Shown here: one piece after another, positions 43,721 to 54,900 of the stretch
How the letters are laid out: each line of letters starts with the position of its first letter
How positions within the stretch are numbered: the first letter of the stretch is position 1
NCBI GenBank assembly: GCA_030267565.1
Contig: BRXU01000025.1
Location: forward strand, 1,347,501 to 1,411,500
Length of the DNA stretch: 64,000 nucleotides
Direction: 5' to 3'
DNA from: Pleodorina starrii
Lineage: Eukaryota > Chlorophyta > Chlorophyceae > Chlamydomonadales > Volvocaceae
Position numbers and translations under genes: made by a program
The notes under the pieces: generated by a model
Database searches by the model: none
What the model was told of the DNA's origin: nothing
The model's input: only the letters and a program-made list of their open reading frames with translations

Positions 43721-46110
43721 TCAGGCGATGCTAGCCATGAGTTTCGGGACGTTCGGGACATGTTGTGGTCGTCACAATGGGCTCCAGACTCAGGAAGATT
43801 ACAGCCATCCAGCGGACCAGCCAGCTGGCCCTTCGTGCCCTGCATCTATAGAAGACGGTCAGGGTGGCAATGGACGGCGCAAGCAGGCCAGACAGCGCGA
43901 ATCAGCTAGACCGGGACAAGCGAACCTGGGGGAAATGGCGCAGAAAACAGCGGCGCCTCGGGAAAGTAGCCATGAGGCTCCCCGATGGGTGATGGGCCCC
44001 GAGCCACCCATTACTGACAGGCGCAACGACAGAGGACAGACCGGACGGCTACTCGGGAACTCGCACGCTGCAAGCATCGCTGCAACTGGAGGATTGATGG
44101 CCAGGGGTAGATGGTCCTCTCCTTACTGCTAGGCTCAGTGGGAAGAGCACATTCGGCTTCGGCCTTCAGGCACCGCATCACACAGACGCAACTTCCGTGG
44201 CATGCAGCTACCCACCCTCCGGAGCCTGCTTGGATGGGCCTTACCCCTGCCGCAAGGACCTCACCTTTAATGCCCCCCAAGCAGCGCGCATACTCAGCAG
44301 GGGGTTAACGACCACTCATCGGGGAGAAGAAACCAACCACGGCACCCCTTTAAGCCGCCTAACACCCTACATTCTGCAGGGCACCCTGCTGCAAACTGCA
44401 CTATTGCAGGGCGCCCTACCGCCAAGAGACATCCTCCCGCGGGTGGCGCATGGATTCGGGGGCCACGCCAACCAACGTGGGCAACGGAGAGTGATCGCTC
44501 GCCCACCGCATACTCGAGGAGGGCTGCAGGGGTGGGCAAAACGTCCACCTGCGTACCCACATACCACATAGACGCGCGTTGCCTCGGTTCGTTCCCACAG
44601 GCCTCCAGAAGCGAGGAACCCCTTGGAGAATAGACCCACACACAGCATCGCAGCTGATCCATCCCTACGCCCTCGTAGGATGAGATGGCGATCCCTCGTA
44701 TTGTCGCAGCCATGGCAGGACGGACACCCCCAACGCAGCAAAACCATGAAACCGACCCCAAAAAATGGAAATAAACCTCCCCCCGGACGGACCGACGGCC
44801 TGCTCTTCCAGACCCATACATGGCGTTCCCTGGGCCCGCCCGGCGTCCCCGAGCGCCGTTGGGCCGCAGCCATCCGTCCTGTGTGTGATGCTGCTAGGCG
44901 TCACCCTCTCGGTCATTGCGCGCAGAGGGGCTGTTCCGTTGGTGGGAATCGTGGTGGGGCTTTGCGGTCGTCGTTCGCTTCGGAAGGCGAGCCCCAGGAC
45001 GACGCCTGGCCGGGCAGATCCGCCCCCGGAGAGAAACGCGCCTGCCAGAGCCCTAGACGTAGGTGCCATGACTTACTAATTCCCGACACTGCACACATCT
45101 GCCCTTGCATTCGTGCAACTTTAAATTACGGCGTAAAGATTCCGTCTTGTAGCTGCCGTGATGCGTTGGTTAAAGCGGCCCCATGTCCGATCTTCGCGTG
45201 CCAAGAAGGGCCGATCCCTGTCCTCTGCCCAAAAGCCCGACCCCTGCCTCCTGCCATAGGGCCCAACCACCGCCTTGTGAGAGGCGTTTGCCTCAGCAGG
45301 CCGCAGGAAAGGATGGCCCTGCGTGGCGGTTACAGCACGCACGCACGGTTGTTATGACCCGCCGACCAAGCACTGCCAAGCTGCCGCGTGCGTGGTGCCA
45401 TCTTGAACAACCGCGCGGTGTCGTATCCTATCATTATGTCTATGATGCATCCCAGGATTGAAGCAGCAAAAGCCGCTGATAAGCTTGGTACAGTACGACA
45501 GCCGTTACAGCAATAACTACCGTTGGCGGTGGCCGTGCTGTGGAGCTCCTGCGCACGTTCCCGTTCGTGTTTAGATCCTTGGGCGCTTGTCGCGCCTGCG
45601 GGCGCTGGATCGCGTCCTCAATCGGACCCTATCGGACGCTAGTCCGCGGTTCTGGGACGCCTGTGGCTGTTATGTGTCGTCGCTGCTGTCGCGAGCAGCT
45701 TCAGTTTCTGCAGTCCACAGCCCCGTTCTAAGGCACCGCACCTCGTTCTCGCAATACAAGCCGAGCAGGGGAGACGCCGAGGAAGTGGCGGCTTTAAAAT
45801 TGCGGCAATTTGTGTCTTGGCGAGGACGGGCGAGGGATGGTGTGGCCCCCATAAAAGGCTACGCGAAATGCCTAAGCTCGCAAATTTGCGTAAATCTCAG
45901 TGGTGATAATATGAGGCCATTGCCGGTATTCGCGCCGTTGCCGCCGTTAGCCGCCGCCGAAGCTCGCCGAGTAAGACAGGGCTAGACCAGTTGAGGACCA
46001 TGCCGAGCTAGCTGAGGGACGTTCGGCGTCAACAAGAATGAAGAAGTCACCACTGTATTTTCATAAAATATACGGGCCAGTGCCGAAATAGGCACATGGC
46101 CCTTGCTAAC

Positions 46111-46289
46111 GACGCAACGAGAGCCGATGCGAGACCGGTACCGTTAGTTCTTGCTCCAGATCACTGCCATTGCCATTCTGTTACAGAATTGTGATGCCAG
46201 AAGAGGCCTTGCTTCGAAGGAGCAGGTCTCCTGAACCGAACAACAAAAACAACGACGCAACGAGAGCCGATGCGAGACCGGTACCGTTA
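46111..46289. repeat. Direct repeat, about 38 bp, spaced 139 bp
   Basis: ACGCAACGAGAGCCGATGCG, then AGACCGGTACCGTTA, occurs at about 46111 and again at about 46250. A 76-codon plus-strand frame begins in the second copy (46270) but has no recognisable features. Confidence 0.8.
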
Positions 46290-47080
46290 TTGGAGCACGC
46301 TTTCCAACGGACTAGAGGAATTCTCCCGCCTTTCAAATCGCCATAAAGACAACTTTATGGTAATCTGGTGTACTGAGCATAGGTATCACGCCGCAGCTGT
46401 TCCAGAAACGTTTCAACCCACTGTGGGGTGCATTCATAATATGTTGCATGGGATGTCAAATGGGGACCTGCTAGCCGGTATCATCAGGGCATTAAAATAA
46501 AGTCGTCTCACTGTCGTGGCGTGCATTTGATTTCTGCGACTCGGCACTTCCCGCCATAACGCTACGAGCACATGGGACCCCGTGAAACGCAACAACATTT
46601 TCGGAGTCTACAGTGCCTCGGAGCACATAACATTGGACCTCACAAGTTAATATTGCAATGGTGCAGCAAACAAGATAGAAACGCGGTGTCTGGTTCCAAA
46701 TTCACGGTTGTACGTCATCGAGCTGGTGACTCGTTAATTTCGTGGTCGTGTTGCCTCGCGGCTGCAAATATTGCCAATTGCAAGAGCTCTGCGGGGTTAA
46801 TTTGTTATCCCTGTCTTGTCTCGCGCAGCTTGAAAGGGGTTGACAAGGCCCTTACCTTGGACGCTCTGAAAGCCAAGGCATTAATCACTGTCAAGTGCTG
46901 CAGGGCTTGAACAGTATAATACACAACTCGTCATATTCGTCGTAGCAGACACAGCGAAGAAAAGTCAAGCTTTACTTTTGAAAGTTTCCATCGATTTACC
47001 GATTCGCTTCGCAAGGGACACGCACTCGTGAAAGCCTCCGGCTGCACCAAGCACACAGGATCAGCTCGTTTTTAGCAAAC

Positions 47081-49081
47081 ATGGCCCTTGACGCTGGCGT
47101 GACGCGTGATCGCGATCAGCGCCCGGCGCGAGGCAAATGGGCCGGCGGCACCGAGGTCTCCTGTCGCGGCGGGCCCCTCAACGACGACGTCCAGGATTCA
47201 GCTTGTAACGACGTAAGCTTTCTGCATACATGATCTGCTCCGCTCCGGTGGCGGCTGTGCGACGGGGGCGGTCTTTGACCTTGCCCCTACAACCCCGCAG
47301 GAGCCGTCGGACGTTTGCTGGGTGTGCCTCGACGGGCCGTCGCCTGGAAAGCCCCTAATCAGACCATGCAAGTGCCCTCGCTACTGCCACAGTGTTTGCA
47401 TCGCACGGTGGCAGCTGCAGAGCGCCGGCAGCAGGCAAGTGAATTTCTTGTCGAGACGACACCGTTTGTCTGCGAGCCGTGGATCGCGACCTTCCACGCA
47501 CGCAAATCGAAAGGGCCGAGATATGTCTTGCTGTGACCGCGTGCATATCCCGGAAGCAATTTCGGCTGACGCGGCAGCGCCGCAACCTCGTGAACTTGCT
47601 TTTCCCCCAACAGGAAGGAGACGCATTGTGATTTCTGCCAATCGCGGCTGCCTGAATGGAAGAACGCGCTCACGCCTTCCTGCGGCTGCGAAGCGCCGGT
47701 AAGCCGCGCTCTTTGGCTCGCGTGACGTAATTCGCCCCATGCGTGCTTGGCGCTTCCGGCCGTCACGCCTCGCATGCTTCACCTTGTGCTCGCCTCCTTC
47801 GCGTTCAGCTTTCACGGTTTGCCGCAAAACCACGGGGACAGGATAGCGCTAGCGCTGAACCTAATTCATGCTAACCCAAATCGGCCCAGCTCGCGGCTTC
47901 TGCTGAAGCCCTTCTTTTCCCACTTCTGCTCCCGAATGTTTTTCGTCCTTTCCGCGTCTGCAAACCATAACTTCAACTGGTTTTCTTTGTTGCGTTTCTG
48001 TCCACGCCGCGCGCGCAGGCCGTCATGAACGTCAACTTCGGCGGGCGCACCTACAGCTTCGAGGTCCAGCCCGGCCCGGACGGGTACCGCCGCTTCACCG
48101 CGGCCATCCGGGAGGCCTTTTCCCTGCCGGAGGACAGCGAGCTCAACATCACCTTTACCTGCGACGAGCCCAACAGCGGTGAGACAAGAATCAGCGGTAA
48201 GCGCGTTCCTGAGCGTTCAGAGCGTTTTGACCCGGGCTGGGTCGATTCACCTTTCTTGGTTTCCGCCAATGTCTCGGTGCGTTTCATTTGACTGCGAACT
48301 GCGAACTGGACAGCAGTCGCATTCGGTAGCGCGAGAGGGTGTGATGATGCGCTGGGCGATCTGGGTCGGTGGGGTCCGTCGGGGGCCCGTACGCGAGCGC
48401 TGCGCTGCGTTTTGGCTGATGCTGCTGCCTGTTTGGCCCGGTCGTCTGCGCTGCATCGCTCTCGCCTGCCTTGATGTGCACGCGGTCGGCGTCTTGTAAC
48501 CCCCGTGCGCGCTTGCGTATGGGCGCCCCGCCCCGCCATACCCCCGCCGCGCCCCCCTGCCGCCTTACCGGCCTCTCGCCTTCCGCTCGTTCTTCCCGGC
48601 TTTTCTTTTTCGCCCCTCTTCGGCATCCTTTTCGGGGAGTCAAGAGCCCGTCACCAACGCAGGGTCGCTGCTGACGCTGCAAGGCGCTGGGGCCTACGAC
48701 GCCGCCGTGCACTGCGCCTCCGTCTCCGCGGCGCGACGCATCAGCTCCGGAACCCCGCTGGCGCAGGCGCCCATCTGGCCGATCACGCCCAACAGCGCCA
48801 GCGGCAACACCGCCGGCGGCGTAAGCGCCGGCGGCCACGGTTCGACCGGCGGCGCCGCCGCACGGCGGCCGAGCGGCGCTGGCAATGGCAATGGGGCCAG
48901 CGGCCAGCATGGCGGCGCCCCGGTCGGTGCCAGTAAGCCCCGTGGGATGGGCAGCCTGGGCCGCCGCCTCCGGAACGCCTTTGCGGAGCTCTTCGGTGCC
49001 GGCAGCAGCGGCGCTGGTGGCAGCAGTAGCTCAGCGAGTGGCTCGGGCCCGGGCGGCAGCGGCCGTGACGCCCGCGGTTAA
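47081..49081 (+). CDS. RING-CH (RINGv) and PB1-like domain protein, five exons
   Basis: Exons 47081-47212, 47301-47434, 47614-47698, 48019-48178 and 48663-49081 join in frame to 310 codons including TAA. ATG sits in a good context (AACATGGCC). Exons 2-3 encode a C4HC3-type RING-CH: CWVC, CKC, H-x2-C (CHSVCIARWQLQ), then C-x2-C (HCDFC). The first half is tighter than the usual MARCH spacing. This fold recruits an E2 for ubiquitin transfer. Exon 4 and the start of exon 5 (VNFGGRTYSFEV, FTAAIREAFSLPED, LTLQGAGAYDAAVHCA) resemble a PB1 or ubiquitin-like heterodimerisation domain. The C-terminal 110 residues are Gly/Ser/Ala-rich. No membrane segment was seen, unlike most MARCH ligases, so a soluble E3 is inferred. 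Intron 2 must use a GC donor (CAG/GCAAGT): the nearby GT would create a stop after joining. Confidence 0.75.
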
Positions 49082-51964
49082 GTTGCCAGACTATCGTCGG
49101 TTGTGCTGATCTGGGTTGCATCGTAGGTGCTGATCTGGGTTGCATCGTAGGTTTGGGTTCGGGCTCCAGTGCTTTTTTTCCGTAGCTCTTCTCGTTTTCA
49201 TTGCTCGTCCCGGCGCGAGCCCTGCATAGGCCTGTGGATCCCATGTTTGAGCAGGCAGGAGGAGGCGGGAGGGACCCCCAAGAACAAGCAAAGCAGGGAG
49301 GGTTTTTGTTGTTTGCAGCGTGGCGTGGTTGGTGCGGCGCGGCGGGCGCCTCCCCACGGCACTTGGGAACGGTTGGATGTTTGTTTAGTTGGCAGGGCAG
49401 CAATCGCATGCGTGTCTGTGTAGGTGCATCTGTTGTACTTGGCATCGGCATCTGTCGTACGGATACCATGAGAGTGCATAGAGCTCCACCTAGGTCGTAC
49501 CTGCAAACATGTGTGCGTTTGAGTGTATGCGCATGTCTGGTGCGGATTTGCAGCAGTTAGGGAGGCCTGGCTTTTGTGTGTTGGAAAATTGTGGTGCATG
49601 ACGACCTTAGACCCGCCGCACTTCGTCGTCGCCACTAGGATTCGTCATCAGACTTGATTCATTGTCACCGTTTTCGTGGCCGTTGAACCAAACCCCAGTT
49701 GATTTGGAAACGGGCGACAAAAGTTGGACTTGGAAGGTTGCAGTGCCCTAGATGCGCCTGCAGCTTGTATTATACCGAAGTTGGTTGTGTGTTTCTTGCC
49801 AGGACAGGAGGTCAAATTTGTGTGTACGACGGTGCCTTGCCAGGGTTCTAGCGGTGTGTCTGTGTGTTTGTGCATGTGCTCTTGACCCCGAGTGCGAAGG
49901 AGAGGGACGGGCAAAATCGTTGTGCATTCTGACTTTCGTCCCTACATACATGATTAGATGCACGTCAGCACTTGATGATGGTAATGGCCAGCACCCAATG
50001 TGTGCTATCTCTCTTGCTCTTCATACTGTTCAGAGTGTTTTGTGTTTCGTTCGGATGCCATCTTCGAGTCGTTGTTTGAGCGTGAAAGGCCCCACGGATT
50101 GAGGGCCTTGTGCTGCCGCCTTCGATTTTGCCGACGCTTTCGAAATCTTTACTGGACCAAGACATGTAAGCATTAATGCATAGCACATGAAAATCGTGGC
50201 ATTTGTTCATGCCAAGGGTCCTACATGCCCGGAAGCTCGGCGTATCGTGTTCTGGGTTCCAGAAAAGGATTTCGGCGCAACTCGGGGGGTCCGACGAGGG
50301 TTCGGGGGTAACTCGTTTGCACAACAACACCTTATTCCTCTCCGACTTTCCGAGACCGTATGCAATCCTCTACAATTACAACGACGGCCGAATGATTCAC
50401 AAGCCTTCAGTAAGCCTTGCGGCGACTGAATCGAATGGCCCGCAACAGACCAATCGAGGTGGTAGGTTCTGTCTCGTTTTAGGCACATTCACATATCCAA
50501 CTTACCATGGCGCCACGACAGGCATCGTATGCCCAAAGTGCTGGTGCGATTTTGATCCCGGAGAATATGTACGGTGGGTATGACTGAAGTGCCATCATAG
50601 GTTGGAAATGCGGGGTATCGCAAACTGCCCAACTAACTCCGAAGCTTCACACGGGCCATGGCACGGCTGCACCGCGACAAGGGCACCAGCCGCGTCCTTA
50701 CCAGACTCCAGACTCCAGATCGCATTCCGTCCGGTAAACGAATGTAACCGTACCACAGATCGGGGACCGAAAAATACGCTAGAATGGCCACCGGTGCGTA
50801 CTGCACCTCGGCCGCGGCCGAAGTAGATGGCAGCGGTACATGCCACGAGTTCCACGGACCCCGCCGCCTAAGGCTGCACTTCCATTAGAGGCCGCCAGGC
50901 TCCTTCCGAGCCTGTGACCATATATATCGTACTGTACGACAATAGCCAGACCCGCACGCAGACACTGACCACCGCAGGCACCGCATGCGATCCAATCACA
51001 ACATCCGTACCTGTACGGCGGGTACGGCGCCTGGCATTGGTCAGCCCAACGTCATCACGCACGCGCGAGGTCGTCCCTTGCATCGCATCGCAACGACATC
51101 TTGACCACCAAGCTGCCCGAATAATACCGCAGCCCAAATTATTCCTTTATTTTTTAACAATTTTACTTAAATTTTATAATATTTTACTTGTCGCCTCCTG
51201 CCGAGATGCAGTGCTCGGATCGCCCTGAGAAATGTTTCCCGTTGCCTCATTGCTTACGAGCGCCGGGGCACGGGTCACGGCAGCTCTCAACGCTCTAAAA
51301 GTCAACTTCACATCCGCTCCTCGCATCGCAGAAAAGGGGATGCATGCCATCAACATCCATTTGCCGGACTGTTGTACGGATACACGCTCGCGCAATTTGG
51401 AAAGGCAGGCTGATGCGGCAGCTGGCAGCATGGGCAGCCGCCCGGCACAATCTCCTTACCACTCGCCAAGAAACCACCCAACCAATAAACCACCATCATC
51501 AACAGCCAATTGCCCTCAACAACCGACCATTTCACCACCACCAGGCGCCGGCCCCGCCGCATCGCCGGGCCGAGCGGCCGACCCGACGCAAGGCCCACCG
51601 TCTGTGACGCAATCTCCGAAAACGAGACAGCCGCCCGCGCGAATGCGACGAGGGCGGCTGCGGCGACGTCGGCAAAGGCGGCGCCGAATAATAAGGCCCC
51701 AACCGCGAACCGACCGCTCCGTTTATCCTGCTAACGCCAGATGCACCCACCCTCATCCAAGCAAACGTACTAGCAACAGGATCTCAAACTGTGTTTTGGA
51801 ATCCATTTGGATTGAGGACAACGAAAGACATGAAAGACATGACCATCTGTACGCGCATGGCCATCAGCCGGCAAAGCAAAATGCTGCTGCTGCTGATGAC
51901 TAATAATTACGGTACCAAGAGCTCGCTTGGAAATTTCTACCTGCTGCGCCCACCCTCCCCCTCC
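49082..51964. other. Intergenic region between convergent genes
   Basis: Convergent 3' flanks of the genes at 47081 and 56638. A 27-bp direct repeat (GTGCTGATCTGGGTTGCATC type) occurs twice at 49102-49155. Plus-strand frames 50203-50583 and 51232-51903 have no recognisable domain. The only TGTAA motif noticed on plus is at about 50165, too far to assign with confidence as the poly(A) signal. Confidence 0.4.
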
Positions 51965-54900
51965 TCACGCCGAAGGCTGCGTCTGCAGCTCGTGAGACCG
52001 CAATGACGCCCGGCCTCCTCCCCCGGCACCCCCGCCGCCTCCTCCGCCTGCTGATCCCGCCCCTGCCCCCGCCTCTGCCCGCAGGCTCGATCCGCCCAGA
52101 CCCGCCGGCCTCCACGACGCCCCGAACACCCCGTTCCCGGGACCATCCCCCAGCCCCAGCCCCTGACCCTCCTTCCGCCCCCAGACCTCCTTCTGCCACC
52201 ATCCCTCCTTCAGCCCCTGCGGCTGCCCCTGCGGTCCCTGCGGCCCCTGCGGCTGTCCCTGCCCCTGCTGTCCCTGCTCCTGCTGCCCCTGCTCCTGCTG
52301 CCCCTGCTCCTGCTGCCCCTGCTCCTGCTGCCCCTGCTCCTGCTCCTGCTGCCCCTGCTCCTGCTGTCCCTGCGGCCCCTGCTGTCCCTGCGGCCCCGCG
52401 CCCTGGGCCTCCTGCCCCCCCGGCGGCGCCATTATGTCGCGCCCGAACAGCGCCCGGTCCGCCCGGGTGAGCCGCAGCACCTGCGTCCATACCCCCGCCA
52501 GCGACTGCCGGTTCTTAGATACCAGCATGTAGCCCAGCGACAGCAGCGGCAGCGCCGCCGTCAGAGCGCCCATATTGACAGCGATCTCGGGGTCCACGGC
52601 GGCCAGAAGCTTGATGACGGCGGTGACGCCCTTGAAGACCTGGAGGCAGGCCAGGCAGGGGGCAAGGCAGGCAAGTGGCAAGGGGAGGTGGCGCTCCGCG
52701 TCTCACCCCTCGCGGGCGCAGATACCCGGAGCCGCGTCCTACCGTACCTCCCCGAGTGCAGACCCCCGGCCCCGCCCACCCACCCGCCCATTCGTCCAAT
52801 CCGTCCTATCCGCGGCGACCCCACCTGGCCGTTGGCGGACAGGATGTGGATCGTCTCCATGGCGGCTCGGTAGTTGATGCCGCCATGTTCCAGGGGGTTG
52901 AAACTCTGCGGGGGGGGGGAGTGAGGGTGGTGGGGTGGGTGGGTGGGTGGGTGGGTGGGTGGGTGGGTGGGTGAGTGGGTGGGTGGGGCGGAGGGTCACG
53001 ATGTGGGGGCGAGTGAGGGTGCTGCGCGGTCGCTGTTTGCGTGAACTACGTGGTTTTTCTCCCAATCCCTAAAAACCCCTAAACCCTGAAACCCAACGAA
53101 CACACGACACATACACACACGCACGTACGACACACCTGGGCGGAGATGTCGACAAACATGATGCGCCCCACGCCGTTGTCCAGCTTCTCAAGCATGGCCT
53201 GAAATGTACGACAGATGCTGCAATCACCGTCGTACAGGTACTTGAAAAGCCTGCGACGGGGGCACCCACCGGGCGCCACCGAGACGGGCGGAACAGCGCG
53301 CGTTCGTTAGCGTGCGGGAGAAGCTGGATGTAGGAGCTGAGTCCACCGACCTAAACCCCAAACCGACCAGCTGGACACACCGACCCACGGGACACACCTA
53401 CCATCCTGTGCCACTGGATCCTCCCGCGATGTTGGCCACCGCGCCCATCACGTCTCCCAGCAGCTTCCTCCCAACCGCCTCCGCATTGACGCTCCGGCCC
53501 ACCAGCCCCAACACATCCAGCGCATCGTCCACATTGTCCAGCATGTCCCAGCCAGACCTGCCGACGACGAAGACCCGCGGGTCAGGATCAGGTGCCGACC
53601 CGTGGGTCAGGGTCAGGTGCCGACCCGTGGGTCAGGGTCAGGTGCCGACCCGTGGGTCAGGGTCAGGGGCCGACCCGTGGGTCAGGGTCAGGGGCCGACC
53701 CGTGGGTCAGGGTCAGGTGCCGACCCGTGGGTCAGGGTCCGTGATCCGGGGATCCGGTCGGCAAGCAGTTAGTTGGGTCAAATCCGGTCGGGACGCGGTC
53801 AGTTAGTTGGGTCAAATGCGGTCAGGGACCAATCAGGCCGGTTAAGTTCCCGGTCGGGTTCCAACGCTGTTTCGCCGTTCGCCGTTCGACGTGCGAATCT
53901 TCGCTCACCCAGGAGCGCGCGGAGGAGACGGCGGGAGGACATCCCTGTCGGGGCGCCGGGTACCACCATTCGCATCGTCCGCCCCGCAGACCGGGCAGGC
54001 CCTTGTGTATCCACGTTCCGAAATCCAAAGAAGAGCATACGGGGTTGAGGGTTGAGAAGATACCAGCCGCAGCATGCACATACAGAGATACGGTGGGGAT
54101 GACGGATGAGGGTGGATTTGGATCCGAGTTGAAAGCGGGGCTGACGGCACACCGCCATTCCCTAGAGCAACACGAAAGTCACCGACCCACCCATGGCACG
54201 TCACCGCCCGCCCTCCGAAACCCTAAAACCCTAAAACCCACACTGTGGCCACCTGCCTGAAGGGGTCCGCGAACGACCGCATCCCCGCCGCCTGCTGCTC
54301 CACACCCACGCGCTCCATCTCCTGCGGATCCGGATCCGAACACCCCGGCTCCGGAACCAGCAGCGACTCCACCAGCGGCATCGAAGGCGAAAAAGACGAC
54401 GACGGCTCCGGAACCAGCCCTGGAATCTGCTCCGGAACCAGCAGCATCTGGGAGCTCTGGTCGCCTCCATGGCCGGGGCTGAGGAACGCTGGCGGTTCGC
54501 TTTCGTCCCGGCGGCTCTGCAGCGGCGTCGACGTCGACGTCGGCGGCGGCGCAGCGACCGTCCCCTCCGACGGCGGCGCGCCGGCGCCGCCGGAGCCGAC
54601 GGAGCGGCCCCGCCGCGCTGCTGCCTCCGCCGGCCCCGCCGCGGCCGCCGCCGCCGCCGCGGCGGCGGCGGCGGCGGTGGCCAGGCGCGCCGAGTAGGCT
54701 TGGCGGTGCTGCAGCGGTTGCTGCTGCTGCTGCAGCGGCGGCGGGATGGGCAGCCGCGGGACGGCTGCAACGGCCTGCAGCAAGACACGCAGTTCCACAC
54801 CAACGGACGTGGCGGCAGCAGCGAACGCGGCGAGCCGCGGAAATCACCATCCCGCAACACGGCAGCCATGAACCCCCCCCCCTTCCTGAGCACCTCATCA

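Larger units (their letters stand above)
42660..47080. other. 4.4-kb region without a supported gene
   Basis: Several open frames of 60-200 codons on both strands (for example 43536-44132, 44623-45357 and 45587-45985 on plus; 44294-44821 on minus) overlap one another and show no domain, splice pattern or codon periodicity I can defend. It contains a short dispersed insertion at 43610-43720 and a duplicated 38-bp motif at 46111 and 46250. It probably includes the promoter of the plus-strand gene at 47081. Confidence 0.4.

Noticed and set aside
53312..53806. 164-codon plus-strand open frame
   Set aside because: Its second half is the 25-bp minisatellite and its first half is antisense to exon 5 of the DCC gene.
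54222..54240. Chromosome end or internal telomere
   Set aside because: Only two exact octamers, inside a well-supported intron; not a telomere.
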